This document shows positions 1 to 8,542 of a DNA stretch of 21,000 bases, piece after piece. Positions within the stretch are counted from its first letter, which is position 1, and each line of letters opens with the position of its first letter. Source of the stretch: Prorocentrum cordatum (lineage: Eukaryota; Sar; Dinophyceae; Prorocentrales; Prorocentraceae); contig CAUYUJ010011448.1 in assembly GCA_963575745.1 (NCBI GenBank), positions 64,001-85,000 on the forward strand. Reading direction: 5' to 3'. The notes under the pieces are model-generated. The model was not told the origin of the DNA. It did not search any database and was given only the letters and a program-made list of their open reading frames with translations. The translations under genes were made by a program, and so were the position numbers.

Positions 1-1002
1 GTCGCTCCACAGGGGGGCAAACGACCCCGTGCCCTTCCTCCTCTCAGTTATGCTAGCGAGCCGCGTGATGCCCGACCCTCTGGCGCACATGTGAATGCCT
101 TCAAACTCAACGCCTACTCTCAGGTGCGGTTTTGCATGATGCATGCGTCTGGTGATTGGTCAGCTCATCGTCGTGCCTTTGCTTCACGCTCGAGAGATAC
201 CCAAGCTGCTCTTCTCGGATGGCGTGATGGTGGCATATATGTCGGCTGGAGAGAATGGGAAGATGTCTTCATTGCGAATCAAAGTGGCAGTGCGAAGTGG
301 TGGGATACAATGCAGTTCGGAAGAGAAGATTGGTCAGTCTTCATTGAGAAGTTACTCAACAGATTGCATCTTCCTGCCATCCTGGACTATCTGGCCAAAC
401 CTAGAATGACTGTTGCCCGTTCGGAGGATGATGAGAAGAACATTCATGCTGATAAGATTGCGCGTCGGATTGCTCATAATTTTGAAAATGAAACGGTCTT
501 TGACTACGAAGCCGATAAGATACCGTTTGAAATGCTGGGGGACAGCTTGTGCGTTGTCCAATGGATAAGAGGGCCTTGGAGGTGTGCCAACATGGGCTAT
601 AACAATACCCTGGAGACTGCGCAAAACACTCTTGATGAGCTAACAAGCACCTGTCTGAGAACAGCGTGTGCGGGGGCTGACCCCATTAAGCACCTTTATC
701 GGGGGGGTAACACACATGCAGATGAACTCACGTGGGCCTGCAGAGCATGCCCACGCACATCGAAGAGAAACGAGTATCTGGCTCCATTATACACTTCGGA
801 AGTTTTAGGATTGAGGGGGTACTTCGACGGAGGTACTTCTGATATAGAGGCTGGGGGTGGCTGGTGGCTGCAGGCTTTCTTAGAACACCGCAGTGAAATA
901 CAGTGTCACGTGATTGCCGAGGAGGCGTTTGGTCTCGATAGGGAATCTACCGTGACTGTCTGTGAGTTAACTGCCGCCTCGAAGCTTATCCACGCAATCT
1001 GA
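1..1002 (+). CDS. Permuted RNase H-like protein, copy 1 (5' partial)
   Basis: The frame is open from the first base of the window to the TGA at 1000-1002, so the true start lies upstream; there is no compelling ATG near 91. The C-terminal two-thirds carries the catalytic landmarks of type-1 RNase H in an unusual order. First comes GDS (Asp codon 541-543) followed by a W..G.W stretch, as in the canonical third motif. Then N-T-H-A-D-E-L (Asp codon 721-723) resembles the canonical last motif. Then Y-F-D-G-G (Asp codon 826-828) followed by GGGWWL resembles the canonical first motif, and C-E-L-T-A-A (Glu codon 964-966) the second. The stop follows 11 codons after that Glu. A paralogue with the same order lies at 1987-2700. 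It could be a circularly permuted RNase H, or one repeat of a multi-unit gene cut between the second and third motifs, in which case neighbouring units or exons would complete canonical domains. The first ~120 residues are not recognised. The RNase H assignment is from motifs only. Confidence 0.55.
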   Translation, partial: VAPQGGKRPRALPPLSYASEPRDARPSGAHVNAFKLNAYSQVRFCMMHASGDWSAHRRAFASRSRDTQAALLGWRDGGIYVGWREWEDVFIANQSGSAKWWDTMQFGREDWSVFIEKLLNRLHLPAILDYLAKPRMTVARSEDDEKNIHADKIARRIAHNFENETVFDYEADKIPFEMLGDSLCVVQWIRGPWRCANMGYNNTLETAQNTLDELTSTCLRTACAGADPIKHLYRGGNTHADELTWACRACPRTSKRNEYLAPLYTSEVLGLRGYFDGGTSDIEAGGGWWLQAFLEHRSEIQCHVIAEEAFGLDRESTVTVCELTAASKLIHAI

Positions 1003-1335
1003 CATATTGCGTCTATTATAGATAGCGTCTCACACGCTCGGTAGTGCCACTTGCGCCTGGTGGCCGCGGGGAGCACCGCTGCTTGCATGTGCTGGAGGGC
1101 CCCGCCGCAAAGCCCGCAAAAAGCTGGTTGACGGTTTACCGCCGGCTCCCAGTGCTTTGATAGTAATGCTGAAGCGAAAGACTTGAGAATTCGGCAGTAA
1201 AACGCGTCATAATCTTCTACAGGTGCAAAGGTTGCTTCAGCTGTGTAGTTCGCTTCCTCCTTTCGTTGACGAAACCCTTATCATCTCGAAAACTGCATCT
1301 GGGCGGTGGATGATTCCTCCTAATTTTCGAGAGCT
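1003..1335. other. Spacer after RNase H copy 1
   Basis: No gene is recognised here. The stretch holds the 28-bp motif at 1126-1153 that is repeated after copy 2. It also holds a segment at about 1180-1230 (cttgagaattcgg...ctacaggtgc) that resembles the outer end of the inverted-repeat arms beginning near 1336. Confidence 0.5.
1126..1153 (+). repeat. 28-bp motif shared downstream of both RNase H copies (first)
   Basis: The 28 bases starting ggttgacggtttacc match 2740-2767 at 26 of 28 positions. Both sit the same way downstream of an RNase H-like frame, which indicates that the duplicated unit included 3' flanking DNA. Confidence 0.7.
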
Positions 1336-1853
1336 GCACTGCAGCTACAGCCTTGAGATTTTGTGGACGAAACGCGGCATAATCCACTACAGGGGATAAA
1401 TATCGGGTTTCCCAAAACGAATTGTCAAATCTCTCAGAATCTCCAGAGAACCGGACCAAAGTTCCCGCGTTGTCCGCCCGGGCCGGGTTGGCCAACTAGC
1501 TCCACCCCGCGCCGGAATTCCACCAGCTCATCGATGCCGAAGAGCTCTACGAGGTATGAGCTAGAGGAATTCCGGTGCGGGGTGCAGCTAGTACCTCGTA
1601 GAGCTCCTCGGCATCAAGTAGCTAGTGAAATGCCTCGTAGAGCTCTTCGGCATCGATGAGCTAGAGGAATTCCGGCGCGGGGTGCAGCTTGCTGGCCCTC
1701 CCGGCCCATGCGGGCAATGTGACGACCTGGCGTCGGTTTTTCGAAGATTGTGAGAGATTTGACCATTCGTTTTGAGAACCAGTATTTTTTCGCACCTGTA
1801 GTGGGTAATGCCGCGTCTGCCCGTCAAATTCTCAGGTCCGTTGCTGCAGTATA
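1336..1853. repeat. Imperfect inverted repeat with repeat-rich hub
   Basis: The left arm (about 1336-1557) is matched, reverse-complemented, by the right arm (about 1632-1853). Anchors include ccactacagg, ccaaaacgaattgtcaaatctct, gggccggg and ccgcgccggaattcc...gatgccgaagagctctacgagg in the left arm. Identity is imperfect by eye. The central hub (about 1500-1700) also contains direct copies of gaattccgg(t/c)gcggggtgcagct at about 1567 and 1667, and of cctcgtagagct(c/t)(c/t)tcggcatc. A related block recurs at 2767-2803 beyond RNase H copy 2. It may be a foldback or MITE-like element inserted between the duplicated RNase H units. Confidence 0.7.
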
Positions 1854-1986
1854 TCATCAAAACATTTGGCGGAACCGACTTCGTGTAAGATCCAACAAAC
1901 AGATTTTGCAAGTTTTCAAGCTGAGTTTCGAGAAAGCTCTACGGCGGGATTTTCACATCTTTATCTTTAAGGAGGAGGGAGGTCAG

Positions 1987-2700
1987 ATGCACAGAGAGGA
2001 GGAGGAGGAGGATAATCCGTATACACAGGCGGCGCTTGATCGTATTGCCAGGCGCCTCGCAGCAAACTTTGAAAATGAGGTCCGCTTCGAGCGACGAGGC
2101 GGAGTTGCGATGGAGCTGTTGGGCGACTCCATGCTGAAAACCAACTGGATGAGGGGAAGGTGGAATTCCAACAACAACATATACCGATCGCAGGTGGGGG
2201 AGGTTATTGATCTGTTAGACGACGCCTGTCGAAATTTTCAGCTGCATGGCCCAGCCACAGGATATGACTTGTGGCGTCATCACTATCGTGAAGGCAACGA
2301 CCGTGCCGAAAGACTGACTTGGGAAATCAGACATCTACCATTACAATCGAGGTACAGAAGCATTCAACAACATATAAACAATACTGAAACATTGATCGCA
2401 ATCCGTGGTGCGTACGACGGTGGCGTTAGCAGTGCAGGTGCTGGGGGGGGCTGGTGGCTAGACGGTGAGTTCATCAGTGGGCAATCTGGGGAAGGGGTTA
2501 GTGATTGCCTGCACACGTTTACCCGTCCGTTGGCGGAGGGGGCTTTTGGCCTGCTTCCCGATGCGACGGTTACTCAGTGTGAGCTTGAGGCCGCTTCGAG
2601 ACTTGCCCGTTCTGCTTGCAAGCTACTTCAAGAGTATCACGTTCTTCAGGGTACATCCAGCCCGCAGGGGGTGGCTGCACCAACCCGACCGCCCTTGTAG
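1987..2700 (+). CDS. Permuted RNase H-like protein, copy 2
   Basis: The frame is open from 1723 to the TAG at 2698-2700. I chose the ATG at 1987 because it is the first ATG before the region homologous to copy 1, and the 1723-1986 part mostly overlaps an arm of an inverted repeat. An acidic EEEEED run follows the start. Homology to copy 1 begins at D-R-I-A-R-R-L-A-A-N-F-E-N-E. The same permuted order of RNase H-like motifs is present: E-L-L-G-D-S (Asp codon 2125-2127) with W..G.W, then R-E-G-N-D-R-A-E-R-L, where the expected final Asp is Glu or displaced, then A-Y-D-G-G (Asp codon 2416-2418) with GGGWWL, and C-E-L-E-A-A (Glu codon 2581-2583). After that Glu it runs ~38 residues further than copy 1 and ends in a proline-rich tail. 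The GDS region superficially resembles an RNase III signature, but the rest fits RNase H better. It may be an exon or a complete small gene; expression is unknown. Confidence 0.55.
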   Translation: MHREEEEEDNPYTQAALDRIARRLAANFENEVRFERRGGVAMELLGDSMLKTNWMRGRWNSNNNIYRSQVGEVIDLLDDACRNFQLHGPATGYDLWRHHYREGNDRAERLTWEIRHLPLQSRYRSIQQHINNTETLIAIRGAYDGGVSSAGAGGGWWLDGEFISGQSGEGVSDCLHTFTRPLAEGAFGLLPDATVTQCELEAASRLARSACKLLQEYHVLQGTSSPQGVAAPTRPPL

Positions 2701-2739
2701 GGCCCTGTGGTCGGACCGCACACCGCAAACAAAAAACTT

Positions 2740-2767
2740 GGTTGAGGGTTTACTGCCGGCTCCCAGT
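2740..2767 (+). repeat. 28-bp motif shared downstream of both RNase H copies (second)
   Basis: This is the second copy of the motif at 1126-1153, with two mismatches. It starts 40 bp past the stop of RNase H copy 2 and runs directly into the ttccggcgcggggtg repeat seen in the spacer hub. Confidence 0.7.
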
Positions 2768-2788
2768 TCCGGCGCGGGGTGGAGCTAG

Positions 2789-2886
2789 TGACTCGTAGAG
2801 CTTTCCTAAGAGCGAAGCGGCGAAGCTAGAGAGTAATTGACGTGTAGAGCTTCCCTAAGGCCGAAGCGGCGAAGCTAGAGAGTAAT
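2789..2886. repeat. Two-copy 49-bp tandem repeat
   Basis: Two nearly identical copies (2789-2837 and 2838-2886) of a unit containing gcgaagcggcgaagctagag differ at a few positions. They directly follow a copy of the ttccggcgcggggtg block. Confidence 0.8.
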
Positions 2887-3580
2887 TCCCGCGCGCTGGG
2901 GGGCTTGTTGGGAAACAAAATATATACATATTTTTTTGAACCTACTTTGAATCATTTTCTCGTAATCTGAGAATTCGTTAGAACTCTAGTATTTGTTCCC
3001 GCATATTCGATGTTCTTCCTGCTCGCCATCCCTTATCTCAGGTCGATCGGGTACATATTACTGCCAAATGAACATGTGGGCGGGATCGGCTGTTCAGTGT
3101 CATCTTGGCATGTGTTGTCAATATAACTTAACTCGAGCCGCAGATAAGCTACGGAGCTGTTCGGCACAACAATCGAAGGGGAATCATCAGACGCGCTAGT
3201 CTGAAGTATCCAGATGCCCGAACTCGGTCTGCTACCAGAGCTGGGCCCGAAAAACTATTCGTACTCTTCTCATTTTTCAGAGATGATGATGAGTTTTTTT
3301 TGATGTAACGCGAGCTGCAAATGAGCTATAGAGCTGTTTGGAACAGCAATCAAACGAAACATAGCAGCAGCGCTAGTCTCCAGTATCTAGATGCGCGAAC
3401 TCGGTCTGCTACCACAGCTGGAACTAAAAAACAATCGTTTTAAAAGATCAGGATCCTTTTCTCTACTCCGCTTGAGCTGTAGGCTGTCTAAGAAGCTCAG
3501 AAGCATTTCTCGAAGCATAAGGTCATCATGTACATTCGCCAACGATATCGAGCCTCGTTGGAAGGCAATCGTTTGAAGAT
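2887..3580. repeat. Intergenic stretch with 177-bp direct duplication
   Basis: The first part (2887-3130) is comparatively AT-rich and no gene is seen. Segments 3133-3261 and 3310-3437 are diverged direct copies with a 177-bp offset. Shared blocks include gagctgtt, gcgctagtct and cgaactcggtctgctacca. Short open frames here have no recognisable protein features. Confidence 0.6.
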
Positions 3581-3778
3581 CCTGAGGCGTGCCAAAACAT
3601 TGTTCTCGATATTTCAACGCCACGTATCAACTGGACCGCTGCGCTGTGTCTTGACGATCCAGAGTCGTGCCAAAACGCCATTTTTGGGATTTCGACACAG
3701 CGAATCAACAAAATTGGTGCGCCCGCATACTCCGGAATCCTTCCAAAACGCTATGTCTGGTATGTTGATAATGGGAAC
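3581..3778. repeat. Degenerate ~78-bp tandem repeat
   Basis: Copies begin near 3581, 3659 and 3732. Each contains (g/t)ccaaaac followed ~20-30 bases later by related sequence, with the third copy more diverged. The minus-strand translation shows the repeat as a recurring VEI...FWH.SGSS pattern, which I take to be a repeat artefact rather than a gene. Confidence 0.55.
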
Positions 3779-3780
3779 CC

Positions 3781-4113
3781 GTGAAATTCTTGCAAATTTC
3801 ACAAATGAATGTGCGCGGCGGTAAGGCGAAAGCTGCAGTTTGAAAACCACCCGCCCTCAATCCGTGAAGCTTTTGCAAATTTTTAAAGCGAATCTGCGCG
3901 GCGCTAAGACGAGAGCCACATTTTGAAAACCACCCTGCCCTCAGTCCGAGAAGCTCTTGCAAATTTGTAAAACGGGTCTGCGCGGCGCTAAGACGACAGC
4001 CACATATTGAAAATCACTCGCCTTCAATTCGTGAAACTTTGCAAATTTTTTAGAACGGATGTGCACGGCGCTAAGGCGAGAGCCACATTTTGAAAACCAC
4101 CCGCCTTCCATCT
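3781..4113. repeat. 83-bp tandem repeat, four copies
   Basis: Copies start at 3781, 3864, 3948 and 4031 (spacings 83, 84, 83), and a partial fifth start is at 4114. The shared core reads ttgcaaattt...gcgcggcgctaag(a/g)cga(g)agc(c)...ttgaaaaccaccc. The copies have diverged, so the array is not recent. Confidence 0.85.
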
Positions 4114-4245
4114 GTGGAGCGGTTGTCACTCTTAAAACTTCAGAGTCGTAACTGGTGAGGAAGTCTCGGCCGAAACGCCCGGCCCGGCCTAAAAACTGGC
4201 GTCGGGGTGAGACAGGGAAAAATGATCTACAAGGATAGGGAATGA

Positions 4246-4265
4246 AGGAGGAGGAGGCGGAGGAG

Positions 4266-4307
<42 letters not shown>

Positions 4308-4376
4308 GAGGAGGATGAATAGGAGGAGGAGGAGGAGGAGGAGGAGGAGGAGGAGGAGGAGGAGGAGGAGGAGAAA
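4246..4376. repeat. GGA/GAA triplet microsatellite A
   Basis: This is about 130 bp of nearly pure purine triplets on the plus strand. It generates artefactual poly-Arg, poly-Glu, poly-Pro and poly-Leu frames. It lies just upstream of a copy of the GGCCGTCTTGG family. Confidence 0.95.
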
Positions 4377-4453
4377 GACGAGGGCAGCATCCCCATGGAG
4401 GGAGCGAAAGGACCGCAGGTCCAGGTCCAGGAGGAGAAAAAAGAGGAACGCGG

Positions 4454-4945
4454 TCACATGTAATTCTTTTGTCTTTACTACCTTGGAAGCTCTCGTGGAA
4501 CTCGTTTGGGCCGCGTTGGGGCTGTCTTAGCGTCTCGCGGGGCAGTCTCGGGGGTCCTTTGGGGGCCTGGTCGGCCGTCTTTGGGCCCTCTCGCGCTGTC
4601 TTGGGGCTCTCTTTGCCGTCTTGGGACCTTTTTGGACGTAATCTGGTTGCCTGGGACCCGTCGTGAGACCGCCCTGGCAGCCCGGAAAAACGAGAATGTG
4701 CGGAACTCAATCATTATGCCAATGGGAAGCTATTCTTTTTACTTCTTCGGACCCTGTGGGGGTTCTCTTGTACCCTCTCGTGCTCTGTTGGAGGCATCTT
4801 GGGCCGTCTTACAGCCATATTGGGCCGTCTTGGGGCCATCTGGGGTCGTCTTCGAGTCATCTTGGGCCATCTTGGTTGCGTTGATTGCGTCCCTGGGCCG
4901 CCTTGGAAGCTCGGGACGCGGACACGCAGTTTTTACGAGGGATTG
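4454..4945 (+). repeat. Dispersed GGCCGTCTTGG minisatellite family, copy 1
   Basis: Landmarks in order are tcacatg, a tctttacta block, gtggaactcgtttgggccg, an irregular array of gggccgtcttggg-like units, cccggaaaaacgagaat near 4680-4697, a second array, and ggccgccttggaagctcgggacgcgg at 4896-4921. The same order is present at 10275-10914, where a retrotransposon separates it from its end at 19522. Long open frames here are low-complexity artefacts. Function is unknown. Confidence 0.75.
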
Positions 4946-5148
4946 TGGCCTCGAGACCGCGGATCTATCGTTGTGGCCTTGGGGGGCGATGCACGGGAGG
5001 GGGCGCGGCTGGAGGGGTGTGGTGTCCTTCTGTAGAATACAGAAACCAAGCCCGAACAACACTCGGCATTCTACATCGCCTCAACGTGCGAAGGGGGCAT
5101 GGTGGTGGACCTAGCTGAGTATCTGCAGTCGTGGTCTGAATGTGTCAT
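4946..5148. other. Unassigned stretch
   Basis: GC-rich DNA with no recognised gene. Short overlapping frames have no conserved motifs. Its first part resembles 19560-19640 (gagggat(t/c)gtggcc), so it belongs partly to the adjacent dispersed repeat. Confidence 0.4.
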
Positions 5149-5415
5149 CGCGTGAGTGAGTCCATGTATGCGTGATGTGAGTGCGAGTGGGTGTGAGTGT
5201 GGGCGAGCCTCTGTGTGTCTGTGAAGCATTTGTATCCGAGTGTGAGTGTGTCTGAGTGTGGAAAAGTCCGAGTATGACAAGAGCTGAGCATGAGCAGGTG
5301 TGAGAACAGCCGACTCTGAGTATTAACGTCTCTGAGTGTGGGTTGGGTTTGAGTGTGCGTGATCTTGCTATGGGCGTCTCTGAACATGTGTGAGTCGAAT
5401 TGCAAGTCTGAGCGT
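5149..5415. repeat. Degenerate TG-rich tract (gagtgtg-like)
   Basis: The tract is dominated by degenerate units such as gtgagtgtg, gtgtgtctg and tctgagtgtg on the plus strand. No gene is seen; minus-strand frames rich in His, Thr and Ser are repeat artefacts. Confidence 0.8.
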
Positions 5416-5458
5416 GGGCCCGTGTATGGGAGAGTGCCGGACTGGGGCAGGGGTCGAG

Positions 5459-5633
5459 GGGGAGAAGAGGGAGTTGGAGGAGGAGGGGGCGGAGGAGGAG
5501 GAGGAGGAGGAAAGGAGGAGGAGGAGGAGGAGGAGGAATTTGAGGAGGAGGAGGAAGAGGAGAAGGAGGAGGCGGAGGAGGAGGAGCAGGAGGAGGAGGT
5601 GGAGGAGGAGGAGGCGGAGGAGGAGGAGGAGGC
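5459..5633. repeat. GGA triplet microsatellite B
   Basis: About 175 bp of interrupted GGA/GAA triplets. Frames through it are poly-Glu or poly-Arg (plus) and poly-Pro or poly-Leu (minus) and are not genes. Confidence 0.95.
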
Positions 5634-5869
5634 CGAGGCATCGCGCTAAAAATAGCGCCTCACATTTCCAGAACTGGTCCTCCCGCGGGCCCCTCGGCAG
5701 CAGACCCCGGGCCCCCCTCTGGCCCCAAACTGTGCGATATATACACATAACGGGGGACCGGGTCCAGGGGCCGGGGGCGGGAGCCTCGACCGCAAATGTG
5801 GGGCCTGGGGCCCGGGCCCGCCTCTGGGAGGCCTAAAATCGCCCCGGGGAGCCGTCAGACAGCAATCCC
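5634..5869. other. GC-rich stretch with small hairpin
   Basis: No gene is recognised. A perfect 6-bp stem with a 4-base A loop (gcgctaaaaatagcgc) lies at 5643-5658, just past the triplet array. The remainder is rich in ccccgg/ggcccc runs. Confidence 0.4.
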
Positions 5870-6470
5870 GGCGGCCCAGACAGTCCCGAGACCCCCCCAA
5901 GACGCCGTCCAGGGGTCTCTGGCGACGCACAATGCGTTTTAAACTGCCTCGGAGGCCCCCAAGACGCCCCAAGAGGCTTTTAAGATGCCGCCCAAGGGCG
6001 CCCCGAGAGGGCCAAATCATTTTTTTGTTGTTGCATTCTCGCTGTTTCGTGCTTCAGGCGCTAAAGCACCGCCCAAGAGGCTCCAAAAACCCCTCCAAGA
6101 CGGCCCAAGAGGCCCCCAAGAGAGCCCCAAAACGGCCCGAGAGAGCCCCGAGACGGCCCCAGAGCCGCCCAAGACGGCGCAAGAGGGTTCCAAGAAGGCC
6201 CCAAAAGGGGCCCAAAAGAGGGAACGCGAACCGAAAAATCAAGCTCTCCACCCCAAGATGCCCCCAAGAGGCCCCAAGATGCCCCCAGGAAGCCCCCAAG
6301 AGGCCCCAAGAGGCCCCCAAGAGGCCCCAAGAGGCCCCCAATAAGCCCAAAAGAGACTCCAAGAGGCCCCAAGACGGCACCCAAAAGGCTTCAAAACTCT
6401 TTCTAAGAGGCCCCCGACGAAATGCCAAGAAGGTCCCATGACGACCTCAAGAAGCAGTCCAGGATGCTCC
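5870..6470 (-). repeat. Dispersed GGCCGTCTTGG minisatellite family, reverse copy
   Basis: The plus strand shows many units of the type gaggccccaagaggcccc and ccaagacggcccaaga, the reverse complement of the unit in the 4454 and 10275 copies. Read on the minus strand, a landmark like gcacgaaacagcgagaatg (about 6030-6055) corresponds to cccggaaaaacgagaatg in copy 1, followed by an atgatt block. Proline/arginine-rich frames here are artefacts. Confidence 0.7.
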
Positions 6471-7329
6471 GAGGAGGCCCCAAGAAGCTTGCTAGAGCTT
6501 GAGCGCGCGCGAAGCGCGCGCGATGCTTCTAGTGGTATCATCTCGCTTTTCACAGTGATGGCAGCCCGCCGCTGGCGCCGATCTTCCGCAATGGCTCTCT
6601 GCGCGATCCAGAGCCCAGCGCGGCGACGGGCCCTGGGCCACCAGGCTCTCCCAGGGTCACCGCGAAGCCCCAGGGGACCTCTGGGCCCCTGGTTGCGCTC
6701 CCCCCCCTCCCCGCGCTGGACCTCGCTGCCCCCCCCCCCTCTGGGCAGGGGGAGGGAGCAGGAGAAGATAGTCGCCACGCTATCTTGCGCCGAACCAGCC
6801 AGTGCGCGCAACTCTGCGCGGGTCCGGCGAAGGCGGGACTCCCTCAGTCCTGTGTTGGCATGCGCGCGCGCGCCTGGTTGTTTGTTTGGCAAGATCAGCT
6901 CGATGCTTCGCGCTGCGAGGCTCCCATCACAGACACAAGCAATTGTCGACGTGCGTTTTTCGGGTGTCGACGCGAAGTTGATTCCTACAAGCCATGGGAG
7001 TTCTACCATGAGAGCAGTACCAGCCCACTGCTTGAAATGAAACTCACAGCTACCCATCTGAATGGTTGATTACCGCGCGTCCCCCCGAGAAAACGATGCC
7101 AGGTCATCACAGCTCTGTGTTGGCGGGTTGGTTATGTTGCTCGATCCTGCTTTGGAGTTGTCCTTGTAGCTACTCCGCTGACAGAACACTGTGAGATAGT
7201 ATGTGCCAGGACAAGCATGTCGTGCGCACCAGAGCGCGCGCGCGAAGCCTCAGTCTACGTATACGGAGTGAGTCGTTGCAGATATTACATCTGTCCCCGC
7301 GCGCAAGCACACGGAACTGTAAAAGCGCA
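6471..7329. other. Unassigned GC-rich stretch
   Basis: No recognisable gene. It contains a strong hairpin (8-bp gcgcgcgc arms at 6503-6510 and 6514-6521 with a gaa loop) and a C-rich/G-rich segment near 6700-6760. Open frames of 200-270 codons on both strands overlap each other and show no conserved motif, so I treat them as chance frames in GC-rich DNA. Confidence 0.4.
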
Positions 7330-7755
7330 GCATGAGCACATGTATGCGCATGTAAGCATGCTGGTATGTGCGCGTGCAAAACTACGAGCATGTAAGCTTG
7401 CAGTATGTAGCATGCCCGCATGTAATCGTCAGTTCTGCGTGCGCAAGCCTGCGGCAGGGCAAGCATACGCGTATGCAAGCGCGCGATCATCTGCTCTGGA
7501 GCGCGTGAGTGAATGCATTCAGTCAATCATGCGTGCGAAGACAGAGTACGCCAGCGTGACGCGCAACCCTACAGGTACGCGACCGCGAAGCCGTGTATTC
7601 ACGCGAGCATGAAAGCGTGCAAGCGTGGAGGCACGCACGCGTGCATTCGTGTACAAGTGCCCGGCGCCAGCGTGCAAACGCGTGCAAGCGAGCATGGAAG
7701 CGCGCGCCTGCATGCACGCGTTCAAGCATTCATGCGTGCGAGCTTGCGGGTACGC
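7330..7755. repeat. Degenerate GCATGTAAGC / GCGTGCAAGC tract
   Basis: About 425 bp is dominated by units such as gcatgtaagc, gcgtgcaagc and agcatgaaagcgtgc without a fixed period. Most units are near-palindromic around gcatgc or gcgcgc. Frames here are Cys, Ala, His and Arg-rich artefacts on both strands. Confidence 0.7.
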
Positions 7756-8054
7756 AGGCGGTTCTGCTTCAGAATACATTCATCATCGTCACCATCATCG
7801 CACCACTTGGTCAACCGAAAAGTCAGAAGGCTCCTCCAAGATTACGTACAGTCCAAACGGGAACTTTGTTGAGGTACGTCCGTCCTTCATGGTGTTAATG
7901 GTGAAGTGGATGAGCAGTATTCTCGTCGACAACGCTTTTGGAGGGACACCAGCATGGACAACGGGTTAGCCGCTTTGGAAGTGGTCGCTGCTCGGAGTAG
8001 GTGTCGACGTCTCGAGCATTTGGTCAGCTTATTGACAGGTGTCCTGGGTTGCTC
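7756..8054. other. Unassigned stretch
   Basis: Sequence composition is less repetitive than on either side, and short plus-strand frames cross it, but no domain or motif is recognisable. It could hold a diverged exon. Confidence 0.3.
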
Positions 8055-8232
8055 GTGTGTCAGGAGGGAAAAAAACACACAGACACAATTAATCTTCGAT
8101 TCCCAGGAAAATATGGGAAAATATGGGAATTGGGGGGGAAGACAAAAACCCAGAAAATATAGAAAAATATGGGGACTATTTTTATTTGTGTGTATTTATT
8201 TGTGTGTCCTAATTTCCCTTTAGTGTGTCAGG
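8055..8232. mobile_element. Small AT-rich insertion (MITE-like candidate)
   Basis: A perfect 10-bp direct repeat, gtgtgtcagg, lies at 8055-8064 and 8223-8232. It flanks 158 bp that is markedly more AT-rich than its surroundings. The insert begins agggaaa and ends tttccctttа-like (tttccct close to the right edge), giving short inverted termini, and the acacaca/tgtgtgt segments inside are also complementary. No coding capacity. It could instead be a chance repeat around an AT-rich island. Confidence 0.4.
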
Positions 8233-8542
8233 TTTTCCAGAAAGGATCTGTCATCTTGAGGGTCGTCTGAATCTGGACAGACTCCCAGATAGGAAGGGCC
8301 CCAGCTGTTTGTCGCTACGGCGTTCCGAAGCTCAAGGGAAAAAATGTGAAAAGCAATGGAAACGTTTCACCTTGTGTAGCCGGAGTGGCTGAACTATCCT
8401 TTAGGCGCTATGCGACCAGTAACAATCTGTTAGACTGCCTCAACAGTTGGGGCGACGGGGCATGGGTTCTTGCACACCCGTAAACAAACATTACCGTGAT
8501 CATCGCCATCAGGAACATCAACATCCATCCATTGGCTCAAAC
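8233..8542. other. Unassigned region upstream of SDR fragment
   Basis: No gene is recognised. A short stretch near 8384-8400 (gccggagtggctgaa) resembles a tRNA D-arm, but no T-arm or acceptor pairing was found. At 8529-8540 the sequence ccattggctcaa resembles the 3' part of the dinoflagellate spliced leader lacking two T residues, immediately before the ATG at 8543. Confidence 0.35.

Noticed and set aside
2110-2160. RNase III signature (E-L-L-G-D-S-M-L)
   Set aside because: The match is short; the following W..G.W and N..A(D/E).L pattern and the later DGG and CELEAA motifs fit RNase H instead.
3781-4113. CRISPR-like array
   Set aside because: The 83-bp units are contiguous and diverged, with no conserved repeat alternating with unique spacers.
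4189-5748. Frames rich in Pro, Leu, Glu or Arg on both strands
   Set aside because: They follow from the GGA arrays and the GC-rich minisatellite; all frames are open because the repeat has no stops.
5932-7057. Frames of 169, 200 and 272 codons
   Set aside because: They consist of minisatellite translation or overlap one another on opposite strands with no recognisable motif.
8378-8480. tRNA-like sequence (gccggagtggctgaa)
   Set aside because: A D-arm-like segment is present, but no acceptable T-arm, anticodon stem or acceptor pairing could be found.
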